This document shows positions 8,721 through 16,063 of a DNA stretch of 64,000 nt, one piece after another. The notes beneath the pieces are model-generated. The model had not been told where the DNA came from, searched no databases, and saw only the letters and a list, made by a program, of their open reading frames with translations. The position numbers and the translations under genes were made by a program. The DNA is from Thermococcus sp. SY098 (lineage in GTDB: Archaea > Methanobacteriota_B > Thermococci > Thermococcales > Thermococcaceae): positions 1,144,760-1,208,759 of the forward strand of contig NZ_CP141821.1 in NCBI RefSeq assembly GCF_035621495.1, written 5' to 3'. The number at the start of each line of letters is the position of its first letter. Positions within the stretch are counted from its first letter, which is position 1.

Positions 8721-9927
8721 CTGCCGTTAAACCCGGCAGGCTCGGGGTTATGGTTTTCACGATCTTCCTCAGAATATTAAACGCTCCTACCAAATCAGCA
8801 TTCATTACAACACCCTCTCTGCGACACTTAAACAAACCTCTAAAAATACGTCCGTTTGGATGGCGTTGGCCACAGAGAGGGCAGGATTGAGAAGTAAAAG
8901 CCTCATCCGTAATTATAACAGAAATACCATACTCCTCAGCAACTTCCCTAAGTCGTTTAATGACGTAATTAAAACGCCAAACATGAGAGAGGAGAAAGTT
9001 TTGCTTTCTGCCCTTATCGGAATTTCTTGCAATTTCTTTGGGATAACCGACCACGATTTTTGAGACTCCCAAATAGTAGAGTCTTTCAACAGTCCGCCTA
9101 ACTGCAGTATTAATGTAATGCTTCGCCTGGAGTTTTATCTTCTCATGCATTTTCTTAAGTCTTCTACTCTTTTTTGAACCTGACTTATTGATTTTAGACT
9201 GATACTCAGCAATCCTCTTCTGCCAGTAAAAGGCTATGCTTTTTAGTGGTCTGCCATTCACAAGAAAGCTTTTACCGTTCTCAACGTAAACAGCCATTAA
9301 ATTGTTTACGCCCAAATCTACCCCAGCAGTTAAGTTACCTTCTGGTTCTCTTGGTTGTTTAACCCATTTTCCTCCGATTAGTTTCTCCTCTACGTTAAAG
9401 TTAATGTGAGCATACCACTTTCTCTTAGCGTCATCGTAAACGATTTCTAACCTCCCCTGCCTGCCCTTCCAGTGAATTCTCCCCTTGAATTGAATCCTCA
9501 GTCTACCAAATTTTCCGAGCCTCCTCAGCTTGATAACATTTCCTTCAATCCGATACTGGTCGTTCCTGAGAGGAATGATGAAAAGTTTTTCGCCGTTTTC
9601 TTCCTTGACGAATTTCGGTGGCTTGGGCTTGAACCACCCGGGAAGTTCTCTGGACTTTTTCTTCTTGTTAAGTTTGAAGAAGCTTCTCCAAGCTTCGGCA
9701 TTCTTTCTTGCCAATTGCTGAACTGTTGAACCACCAATCCAATCTTTAAAGCAGTAATAAGCCTCTTTTTCCGTTCCGTTAAAGTCTATTTTCCCGAATT
9801 CCTTGAATTGCTTTAGTCTCTGGTAGTTAATTTTGTTCCAGATTATGGCTGTAGCTTGAGCTAACTCGAACAAAATCTTTTCTTGTTCCTTTGAAGGTTG
9901 AAGTTTTACCGTTACTGTTCGCCTCAT
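8632..9927 (-). CDS. tnpB: TnpB RNA-guided nuclease (IS605 OrfB) with relocated RuvC-II glutamate
   Basis: A 431-residue TnpB: N-terminal OrfB-type helix-turn-helix/wedge region, RuvC-I motif AGVDLGVNN (Asp204), zinc-ribbon region (Cys349, Cys352, Cys368) and RuvC-III motif MNADLVGA (Asp378). At the usual RuvC-II position (normally I/V-V-x-E-D) the protein reads IVVGYPKE with Gly294. Acidic residues occur instead in IITDEAFTS (Asp341/Glu342), next to the zinc ribbon. The fourth zinc-ribbon Cys is also missing (CRREG). It starts with ATGA overlap to the RHH gene. The frame is intact and the three-carboxylate set can be completed with Glu342, so activity is plausible. The biological role in these elements is element maintenance at vacated sites (known for the family). 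Confidence 0.93.
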   Translation of the reverse strand: MRRTVTVKLQPSKEQEKILFELAQATAIIWNKINYQRLKQFKEFGKIDFNGTEKEAYYCFKDWIGGSTVQQLARKNAEAWRSFFKLNKKKKSRELPGWFKPKPPKFVKEENGEKLFIIPLRNDQYRIEGNVIKLRRLGKFGRLRIQFKGRIHWKGRQGRLEIVYDDAKRKWYAHINFNVEEKLIGGKWVKQPREPEGNLTAGVDLGVNNLMAVYVENGKSFLVNGRPLKSIAFYWQKRIAEYQSKINKSGSKKSRRLKKMHEKIKLQAKHYINTAVRRTVERLYYLGVSKIVVGYPKEIARNSDKGRKQNFLLSHVWRFNYVIKRLREVAEEYGISVIITDEAFTSQSCPLCGQRHPNGRIFRGLFKCRREGVVMNADLVGAFNILRKIVKTITPSLPGLTAGRGNWLKTEPEGLNLGYEAPQTSPSLARD

Positions 9928-10079
9928 TCCTCTTCCCGTTCGACTTTTTTAATCCAGTCAAGGATTGCCTGTTCGGCAGCAATGCTCAAAGCTCCCCTTC
10001 TATCCCCATAGAGTTTTTTGACAAGTTCTCTGAACTTTTTCTCTACATCATCTCGGAGATAAATATCTATTCTACCCAC
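9924..10079 (-). CDS. Small ribbon-helix-helix (CopG-like) protein encoded with TnpB
   Basis: A 51-residue ORF, GTG start with GGGTGG upstream, ending in an ATGA overlap with tnpB. The product begins MGRIDIYLRDDVEKKFRELV: one short strand with alternating polar and hydrophobic residues (RIDIYL) followed by two predicted helices (DDVEKKFRELVKKLYG, ALSIAAEQAILDWIKKVE). This is the layout of a ribbon-helix-helix DNA-binding dimer. An inverted repeat, CACTATT-N8-AATAGTG, overlaps its start codon, which suggests autorepression of the RHH-tnpB transcript. The fold assignment is by eye; an antitoxin-like or purely regulatory role cannot be distinguished. Confidence 0.75.
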   Translation of the reverse strand: MGRIDIYLRDDVEKKFRELVKKLYGDRRGALSIAAEQAILDWIKKVEREEE

Positions 10080-10098
10080 TATTAACCACCCAATAGTG
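10077..10098 (-). promoter_or_regulatory. Inverted repeat over the RHH/tnpB start, possible operator
   Basis: The perfect 7-bp inverted repeat CACTATT-N8-AATAGTG has its distal half overlapping the GTG start. An AT-rich TATA-like stretch (10107-10120, minus strand GTTTAAATAG) lies just upstream. Position and symmetry fit binding by the RHH dimer encoded immediately downstream; binding itself is inferred. Confidence 0.5.
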
Positions 10099-10219
10099 AG
10101 TATGAGTGTTAAACTATTTAAACTTTAAACTTTTTGACTTTCCTCCAAAAGTGCTGAATTTTTAGTTTTTATGTCCCACCCTAAAGGGCGAGGCTTGAAA
10201 AAAGAAAAAATCACAAAGT

Positions 10220-11032
10220 TCAAACCCACCTAGCTGGTCTCAATGTTTTCAATCTTATTTCTTTTCCAATTGTGACTCTAAAACCCTCTTTTGCAACAAG
10301 GGTTTTCACTCCAGTAACATTTTCGATAAACTTTGCTTCCTTATACGGATTTGCAAAGTGCATCTTCATGCCTATGTGGTTCATAATCAGCAATTCCGGC
10401 TTATCCTTCATGCCCTTCAACATGTAAATCACATCCTCTGTGCACAGATGGTATGGAATTCTCATGTCTTTGGGTCGGGTTATAGCAGCTATCATGACCC
10501 TTGCGCCCTCATGCCACTTCTTGAGTTCATCAAAGTACTGAGTATCGGGGATGTAGGATATGTCTCCATGCTTAGTCCTAAGCCGAAAACCAATGGTTGT
10601 GGGGTCTGCATGCATCGCAGGCGTTATTATCATTTCTTCCTCCCCAAGGATGAATTTATCACCGGGATTTGGAGTGTGGATTTCTTCCAATGAATCGAGA
10701 TGGTACTGTGAAACTGCAGGTGTGTGACTTTCATCTCCATGGACAACGCTTTTAGATGCTATTAAAATTCCCCTTTTTCTTGTCACTCCCATAGTTATGC
10801 CCTCAAGCATAACCTCAACATCATTGCAGTGATCTGTATGCCTGTGGGACACAAAGAGAACATCAATTCGTCTTGGGTCGATTTTGTACCGCCAAGCCCT
10901 TACAAGTGCTCCAGGACCTGGATCGACATAGATTTTCTTGCTCGCTTTTATGAAGAATCCGCCTGTAGAACGAGTTTGTGTTATTGTTATGAATCTGCCT
11001 CCACCACTGCCCAGAAATGTTATCTCTATCAT
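10220..11032 (-). CDS. MBL-fold metallo-hydrolase
   Basis: A 270-residue metallo-beta-lactamase-fold protein. The dinuclear metal motif HxHxDH is present as SHRHTDHCND (His63, His65, Asp67, His68), with a following VHGDESHTP loop, a metal-bridging Asp in YIPDTQYFD and a late MNHIGMK histidine. No signal peptide or added RNase-type (beta-CASP) domain is present, so it is a small cytosolic hydrolase of unknown substrate. A ribosome site GGAGGT lies upstream of the ATG and a TATA box is at about 11083-11090. Its stop is only about 25 bases from the IS element's left end, but the gene is intact. Confidence 0.88.
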   Translation of the reverse strand: MIEITFLGSGGGRFITITQTRSTGGFFIKASKKIYVDPGPGALVRAWRYKIDPRRIDVLFVSHRHTDHCNDVEVMLEGITMGVTRKRGILIASKSVVHGDESHTPAVSQYHLDSLEEIHTPNPGDKFILGEEEMIITPAMHADPTTIGFRLRTKHGDISYIPDTQYFDELKKWHEGARVMIAAITRPKDMRIPYHLCTEDVIYMLKGMKDKPELLIMNHIGMKMHFANPYKEAKFIENVTGVKTLVAKEGFRVTIGKEIRLKTLRPARWV

Positions 11033-11357
11033 GCCTTTACCTCCTATTCTTTTTTCAGATGTTAAATGTTTGCATCAGATAGTATATAAGACATTCTACA
11101 GAATTCTCAATATACTAATTAAGAAAACAAGATCTCACTAATGAAGTAGAGAGTATTACACAAATTAACACTTGCTTTTTGTTGTTTTCCATTTTGAACA
11201 TATAGTTTTAAAGCATGAAATGTAATTTGAAACATGATGTTCGATTTAGGTGTTTAGATAATAAAGTATAGTGTTAAATCTTTGCAGTTTCAGAAACATT
11301 TTTATATGAAATTTAATTTATTAACTTATGCAAAAAAACTTTTGGAGGGTGGCTTGA
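11033..11357. promoter_or_regulatory. Divergent promoter region between the MBL hydrolase and OPT transporter
   Basis: This 325-base AT-rich spacer holds no credible gene. A TATA box for the leftward hydrolase lies at 11083-11090 (TATATAAG on the plus strand). A TATA box for the OPT gene lies at 11300-11308 (TTTTATATG), placing transcription near 11330. A small perfect inverted repeat, AACAT-G-ATGTT, is near 11232; its meaning is unknown. Confidence 0.55.
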
Positions 11358-13238
11358 ATGGAGCAAAAACCATATATACCTCCCGAAAAATCACTACCGG
11401 AGTACACAATAAAAGCATTTATTTTGGGTGTTGTTCTTTCCATAATAATGGGTGCAGCAAACGCATATCTTGGAATGTATGCAGGTATGACTGTAAGTGC
11501 AAGCATTCCAGCAGCAGTTATTTCAATGGCAATTCTAAGACTCTTCAAAGATAAGAACATTTTGGAGAACAATATGGTTCAAACAGCAGCATCTGCAGGA
11601 GAATCATTGGCTGCAGGTATAATCTTCACACTTCCAGCATTAATAGTCCTCAACTACTACACTGAATTCCCCTACTACCTTGTCACAATAATTGCAGCCC
11701 TCGGTGGTTCATTAGGTGCTCTCTTCACAGTTGTCCTCAGAAGAGCATTTATTGTTGAAGAAAAGCTCCCATATCCAGAAGGAACAGCCTGTGCAGAAGT
11801 GCTAATCGCTGGAGACAAGGGTGGATCACATGCAAAGCCAATCTTTTACGGTGGACTCTTTGGAGGTCTCTATAAGCTTCTTGGAAGCTCTGGTCTTTGG
11901 GCAGGGACTGTTGAAACAGCAAAAATGGTTGGCTCAAGAGTACTCTACATAGGAAGCGACCTTTCAGCGGCTTTAATAAGCGTTGGTTATATTGTTGGAT
12001 TAAATATTGCATTCCTCGTTTTCCTTGGTGGAGCTATTGCATGGTTTATTGCTATTCCTATCTATGCCGCTAAAACTGGAAATCCAAATGGACTAAGTGC
12101 AATCGATCTCGCATGGACAATCTGGAGCACCAAGATTAGATACATGGGAGTTGGCGCAATGGTAGTCGGTGGGCTTTGGAGCCTTGTAAAGCTCAGAGGA
12201 CCAATCATTAGGGGAATAAAAGCCGGTCTTGAGGTTGCAAAAAGGAGACAAGCTGGAGAAAGCGTTCTCAGAACAGAAGAAGACTTGCCACTTAACTACG
12301 TTATAATACTTATTATTGCATTCGTTGTGCCTTTGTTCCTGCTCTACTTACACATCATAAACTCAGTTGGGATTGCTGCAGTCATGGCAATAATACTCCT
12401 AATAGTTGGATTCCTCGGAAGCTCAATAGCCGGTTACTTGGCGGGTGTCGTTGGTTCATCAAATAATCCAGTTTCAGGTATCACCATTATGAGCCTTCTC
12501 TTTACAGCTCTAGTGCTTAAAGCTCTTGGACTCAGTGGAATTGAAGGAATGGCAGCAACAATTTTAGTTGCGGCAGTTATCTGTACAGCAGCAGCAATTG
12601 CTGGAGATACCATGCAAGATTTAGCAACAGGTTATTTAGTCGGTGCAACACCAAAGAGACAGCAGATATTTGAGATTATTGGCACTTTCTTCGCTGCATT
12701 AGTCATGGCCCCAGTCCTTAACCTACTTATTAAAGCCTATGGTATAGCAGGAACACCCACTGCAAAAGCAAACGCACTTCCAGCTCCTCAAGCATTCTTA
12801 ATGGCCAAGGTTACAGAGGGTGTCTTCAAAGGAACACTTGAGTGGAACATGGTTTACATCGGTGCTGGAATTGCAATTGTTCTTATAATTCTCGATGAAA
12901 TTTTAGCAATGAAAAAGTCAAAGTTCAGAACACCAGTTATGCCAGTTGCAGTTGGAATTTATCTCCCACTCAGCTTAGGCATTCCAATTTTCATCGGAGG
13001 TATCACAAGACACTTAGTTAACAAAGCAAGAGGAAGTAAAGTTGAAGAAAAGCCAACCGATGCAGGAGTTCTTGGAGCAGCTGGTTTAATAGCCGGTGAG
13101 GCAATAATGGGAATATTCTTTGCAGCACTCATCGTCGCAAACAAAGCACCATCAATTGGCTTTAGCAGCAACATATTAGGAATTCTGCTCCTCGTAGGGC
13201 TCTTAATCTGGCTCTACATAACAGGCAAGGAAGAGTAA
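11358..13238 (+). CDS. OPT family oligopeptide transporter
   Basis: A polytopic membrane protein of 626 residues with about 14-16 hydrophobic helices, matching the OPT (oligopeptide transporter) family. The N-terminal YTIKAFILGVVLSIIMGAAN and AYLGMYAGMTVSASIPAAV segments, the LPYPEGTACAEVL loop and the AGDTMQDLATGYLVGATPKR loop are characteristic. It would import short peptides with an ion gradient, fitting a peptide-fermenting archaeon. The start is preceded by GGAGGGTGG. The gene is transcribed alone: own TATA box upstream and a T-rich tract after the stop. Confidence 0.95.
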   Translation: MEQKPYIPPEKSLPEYTIKAFILGVVLSIIMGAANAYLGMYAGMTVSASIPAAVISMAILRLFKDKNILENNMVQTAASAGESLAAGIIFTLPALIVLNYYTEFPYYLVTIIAALGGSLGALFTVVLRRAFIVEEKLPYPEGTACAEVLIAGDKGGSHAKPIFYGGLFGGLYKLLGSSGLWAGTVETAKMVGSRVLYIGSDLSAALISVGYIVGLNIAFLVFLGGAIAWFIAIPIYAAKTGNPNGLSAIDLAWTIWSTKIRYMGVGAMVVGGLWSLVKLRGPIIRGIKAGLEVAKRRQAGESVLRTEEDLPLNYVIILIIAFVVPLFLLYLHIINSVGIAAVMAIILLIVGFLGSSIAGYLAGVVGSSNNPVSGITIMSLLFTALVLKALGLSGIEGMAATILVAAVICTAAAIAGDTMQDLATGYLVGATPKRQQIFEIIGTFFAALVMAPVLNLLIKAYGIAGTPTAKANALPAPQAFLMAKVTEGVFKGTLEWNMVYIGAGIAIVLIILDEILAMKKSKFRTPVMPVAVGIYLPLSLGIPIFIGGITRHLVNKARGSKVEEKPTDAGVLGAAGLIAGEAIMGIFFAALIVANKAPSIGFSSNILGILLLVGLLIWLYITGKEE

Positions 13239-13241
13239 CCG

Positions 13242-13257
13242 CTTTCTTTTTCTTTTC
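13242..13257 (+). terminator. T-rich tract after OPT transporter
   Basis: GCTTTCTTTTTCTTTTC directly follows the stop codon. It has no stem, which matches the oligo-T style of termination in this group. Confidence 0.45.
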
Positions 13258-13292
13258 AACTTTTAGATTTTATAACGCTGGAGGAAATTATC

Positions 13293-13628
13293 ATGGAAGA
13301 CTATCTAAACCTTGTTCCAGTACGCAATGAAAAGGTCGAGCTCAGAAAGGTGGAGGGCAGGTACTACCTCCTCATCCCGATGGACTCGAAGCTCGACTTT
13401 CTCGCGAGGAAGCTCCACGGAGACTACAGGAGGATCGAGCTCGACGAAATAGGCGCCTACACGTGGGAGCTCTGCGACGGAAGGAGAACCGTGAGGGAAA
13501 TAGGGAAGGCCCTGAGGGCCCGCTTTGGGAATGAAGTCGAGCCCCTCTACGAGCGCCTTGTGACGTTTCTCATTAAACTAAGGAAAAGATATTTAGTTGA
13601 GTTTAAAAGATTAGACGAGATAGTTTAG
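13293..13628 (+). CDS. PqqD family protein, GC-rich
   Basis: A 111-residue protein of the PqqD fold, the peptide-chaperone/recognition module of RiPP and radical SAM systems. Recognisable are the LDEIGAYTWELCDGRRTVREI segment (about 49-69) and the helical tail. No radical SAM maturase or precursor peptide is adjacent, so its partner is unknown. The ATG has GGAGG upstream. The stop is 12 bases from the following M20 peptidase start, suggesting co-transcription. Bases 13311-13560 are about 58% GC by my count, clearly richer than neighbouring genes at roughly 40%, which suggests recombination with a GC-rich relative. Confidence 0.82.
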   Translation: MEDYLNLVPVRNEKVELRKVEGRYYLLIPMDSKLDFLARKLHGDYRRIELDEIGAYTWELCDGRRTVREIGKALRARFGNEVEPLYERLVTFLIKLRKRYLVEFKRLDEIV

Positions 13629-13640
13629 GTGGTGGTCGAA

Positions 13641-14879
13641 ATGAGCGAAACCCTCGAAAAAGTTTCCCTGGAGATAGAAAAGCTCCGTGATGAGATGGTC
13701 AATACTCTCGTCGAACTAATAAAAATTCCCGCCATAAGCCCCGACTACGGCTACGAGGGAGAATATGACAAGGCTCAGAAGCTGCTTGAAATAATAAAGG
13801 GCTGGGGTTTTGATAGGATTGAGCGTTATGATGCCCCGGATGAGAGGGCTAAAAACGGAGTAAGACCGAACATTTTGGCTTATTATTATGGAGAAAACCA
13901 AGAAGCACCGCGCTTATGGATTCTCACCCACTTAGATGTAGTCCCGCCCGGGGAGGGGTGGACTGTAACGGAACCATTCAAGCCAGTCATTAAAGATGGG
14001 AAAATTTATGGAAGGGGAAGCGAGGACAACGGGCAGAGCATGGTTGCCTCACTGTATGCAGTTAAAGCACTAATGAATCTTGGCATAAGACCAAGGAGGA
14101 CAATAATCCTTGCATTTGTAAGTGATGAGGAAACAGGAAGCGAATACGGAATAAAATGGCTCATGAAGAACCACCCAGAACTCTTCAGAAAAAACGACCT
14201 CGTATTAGTACCAGATGGTGGAAACCAAGAAGGAACATTCATAGAAATAGCAGAAAAGAGCATACTCTGGATGAAAATTAAATTTAAGGGAAAGCAAGTC
14301 CATGCAAGCATGCCTGATAAAGGCATTAACGCTCACCGTATTGCTTTAGAATATGGCTATAAGCTCGACAAACTCCTCCATGAGAAATATGATGCAAAGG
14401 ATGAAATCTTTGACCCACCTGAGAGCACTTTCGAGCCAACTATGGGTGGAAATCCATCAGATGCCCCAAACATAGCCCCAGGGGAGCATGAGATAGTATT
14501 TGACTGTAGAGTTCTGCCCAAGTACAATCTTGATGACATTTTAAATGATTTTAGAGAGCTTGCAAAAGAAATGGAAGAAAAGTACAGAGGGGCAAAAATT
14601 GAGATTGAAGTTATGCAGAGGGTTGATGCCCCAGAGCCAACACCAAAAGATAGCGAAATAGTGAAATTGCTCCAAGAAGCGATTAAAGTCCTAAGAAACA
14701 AGGAAGCCAAAGTTGGAGGAATCGGGGGAGGAACTTTTGCAGCTTACTTCAGAATGCTTGGAATCCCTGCAGTTGTGTGGTGTACATGCGATGAAACGGC
14801 ACACCAGCCAAATGAGTACGCTAAAATAGACAACATAGTTGAGGACGCAAAAGTTATGGCAATTTTAGCCCTATTATGA
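13641..14879 (+). CDS. M20 family metallopeptidase (ArgE/DapE-like)
   Basis: Zinc-dependent amidohydrolase/peptidase of the M20 family, 412 residues from the ATG preceded by GGTGGTG. Metal ligands and catalytic residues are visible: HLDVVPPG (His97, with Asp99), GRGSEDNGQ (bridging Asp129), DEETGS (catalytic Glu163, ligand Glu164), and the late TAHQPNEY histidine. The central lid domain (KGKQVHASMPDKGINA) carries the HASxP motif typical of dimeric family members. Substrate, whether dipeptides, acylated amino acids or succinyl-diaminopimelate, cannot be assigned. It follows the PqqD-like gene; the first ~100 bases share the GC-rich character of that gene. Confidence 0.9.
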   Translation: MSETLEKVSLEIEKLRDEMVNTLVELIKIPAISPDYGYEGEYDKAQKLLEIIKGWGFDRIERYDAPDERAKNGVRPNILAYYYGENQEAPRLWILTHLDVVPPGEGWTVTEPFKPVIKDGKIYGRGSEDNGQSMVASLYAVKALMNLGIRPRRTIILAFVSDEETGSEYGIKWLMKNHPELFRKNDLVLVPDGGNQEGTFIEIAEKSILWMKIKFKGKQVHASMPDKGINAHRIALEYGYKLDKLLHEKYDAKDEIFDPPESTFEPTMGGNPSDAPNIAPGEHEIVFDCRVLPKYNLDDILNDFRELAKEMEEKYRGAKIEIEVMQRVDAPEPTPKDSEIVKLLQEAIKVLRNKEAKVGGIGGGTFAAYFRMLGIPAVVWCTCDETAHQPNEYAKIDNIVEDAKVMAILALL

Positions 14880-14893
14880 CTTCCGCTCATCTT

Positions 14894-15118
14894 TCACTTT
14901 ACAAATTTTGAAGCAATACACACATTGATCACAAAACCAAAGTCAAGGATTATTCTATCCGCATAGGGGCATAACAAGCATTCAGCATCATCAATAGGGA
15001 TGCCACCATAGTAGTGCTCAAACATCTCAATAACATCTTCACTTAAATGATCGACAACTTTCCCACAAGGGAGCACTAATCGTGAACCATATATGTTTTG
15101 TGTCTTTGTTCTCACCAT
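14894..15118 (-). CDS. Small cysteine-containing hypothetical protein
   Basis: A 74-residue protein of unknown function, taking the ATG (MVRTK) preceded by GGTGA; an ATG 12 bases upstream lacks a ribosome site. It has four Cys: one in VLPCGK, a CLLC pair near the middle and one in FVINVC. The four could bind zinc or an iron-sulfur cluster. Composition and the upstream TATA-like sequences (TATATAAC, TATAAAAA) favour a real gene. It converges on the M20 gene with 14 bases between stops. I do not recognise the family. Confidence 0.6.
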   Translation of the reverse strand: MVRTKTQNIYGSRLVLPCGKVVDHLSEDVIEMFEHYYGGIPIDDAECLLCPYADRIILDFGFVINVCIASKFVK

Positions 15119-15245
15119 GCAGTTCACCATTTTGTTATATTATCCTCATCATATATAACTATTTTTATACATATTTTGCAAACTTCTGTTAATGGTAAGC
15201 AAAATTTGAAAAACCCAAGATATAGCAGATAGTGAGAGTGAGAAC

Positions 15246-15971
15246 ATGAAAATGATAGGACTAAAAATAGAGGAAGCTCTGAAAATCTTCCCCGAGCTTC
15301 AAAAATATATAAAAAATGGCAAGCTTGACTTCAGCAGCAGAGAAGCGCGGATTCTATACAATAAGGCAGTTGCGAAAGCCGTTTTTGACCTCAAGATAGA
15401 ATATCATCCAAAGGGCTTGATAACCCCTCCAATTTCACGATACATTTTTCTAAAGACATTTTTGAGAGGTGGAGAAAAAGTCCTCGAAATTGGAACTGGT
15501 CATTCTGCATTGATGGCAATTATTGCAGCTAAGCTATTTAACTGCGAAGCTTGGGCCACAGAAATCAATGAGGAATTCTTTGAGTATGCAAAAAGGAATA
15601 TTGAGTGTAATAAGGTTCAAGTGAAGCTCATAAAAAGCAAAGGACAGATCATAAAAGGCTTAATTCCAGAGGGGGAAAAATTCGATGTTATATTCTCAGC
15701 CCCTCCTTACTATGAGAAGCCCACAAAGGGGGTTTTAACTCCTATCGAAGCTGTAGGCGGAGGCAAATATGGAGAAAAATTCTCACTCAAGCTCTTGAGA
15801 GAGGCAAAAGACTACTTGAAACCTAAAGGAAAAGTTGCTCTGTTTTTGCCTGACAAAGCTCCTCTGCTTAATGCTATAACCCAAGAAGCCGAGAAGATGG
15901 GCTATAAAATCAGAGACATAAAATTTAAAGCAGGAACAAGAGTTAGACACTCTTTAATTTTCACTCTATAG
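15246..15971 (+). CDS. RlmF/METTL16-like SAM-dependent methyltransferase
   Basis: A 241-residue class I methyltransferase. The SAM-binding loop is VLEIGTGHSALMAI, followed by the acidic strand-2 end (WATEINEE). The catalytic motif IV is SAPPYY, of the (N/D/S)PP(Y/F) type that methylates exocyclic amino groups of adenine. The N-terminal helical segment before the Rossmann core fits the RlmF/METTL16 subgroup, so an RNA adenine is the likely substrate (inference). GAGTGAG precedes the ATG. The stop codon abuts the D box of a C/D sRNA encoded on the opposite strand. Confidence 0.85.
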   Translation: MKMIGLKIEEALKIFPELQKYIKNGKLDFSSREARILYNKAVAKAVFDLKIEYHPKGLITPPISRYIFLKTFLRGGEKVLEIGTGHSALMAIIAAKLFNCEAWATEINEEFFEYAKRNIECNKVQVKLIKSKGQIIKGLIPEGEKFDVIFSAPPYYEKPTKGVLTPIEAVGGGKYGEKFSLKLLREAKDYLKPKGKVALFLPDKAPLLNAITQEAEKMGYKIRDIKFKAGTRVRHSLIFTL

Positions 15972-16033
15972 CGTCAGACCGTGGGCGTATCTTCATTGCA
16001 GTGCTCAGAGGAGGTGCTTTCTCTTCATTCGCC
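15971..16033 (-). ncRNA. C/D box guide sRNA
   Basis: On the minus strand the order is C-like ATGAAGA (16028-16022), guide 1, D' CTGA (16008-16005), C' ATGAAGA (15996-15990), guide 2, D CTGA (15977-15974). These are flanked by GGCG/CGC bases able to close a terminal stem. The spacing (about 12-13 nt guides, 8 nt D'-C' spacer) is typical of archaeal 2'-O-methylation guides. Both C boxes deviate from RUGAUGA in the same way. By the N+5 rule the predicted targets are AGGAGGUGCUUUC (fifth base G) and ACCGUGGGCGUAUC (fifth base U). A palindromic TATA box sits about 25 bases upstream of the predicted 5' end. Confidence 0.85.
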
Positions 16034-16054
16034 AAAGAAATTATGCTCCCCCAA

Positions 16055-16062
16055 CTTATAAG
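16055..16062 (-). promoter_or_regulatory. TATA box of the C/D sRNA
   Basis: CTTATAAG is centred about 25 bases before the sRNA 5' end, the standard archaeal distance. It starts 2 bases beyond the stop codon of the upstream membrane-protein gene, so the sRNA can be transcribed on its own. Confidence 0.65.
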
Positions 16063-16063
16063 G

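Larger units (their letters stand above)
8595..10194 (-). mobile_element. IS200/IS605-type element carrying tnpB and a small RHH gene, no tnpA
   Basis: A unit of about 1.6 kb bounded by subterminal hairpins of the IS605 style. At the left end (minus strand), CGCCCT-TT-AGGGTG lies within about 10170-10192. At the right end, GCCGT-TC-ACGGC is followed by GGGAGGAGGTCAG, ending near 8595. Both ends share CCTCGCC. There is no target duplication, but GGCT occurs at both host junctions (8591-8594 and 10192-10195). The element carries only a 51-codon RHH gene and tnpB, so mobility would need TnpA supplied in trans. It is inserted at the 3' end of the phosphohexomutase gene. Exact ends are uncertain by a few bases. 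Confidence 0.85.

Noticed and set aside
9472-9737. Overlapping frames antisense to and within tnpB
   Set aside because: No start signals; tnpB is intact and explains the region.
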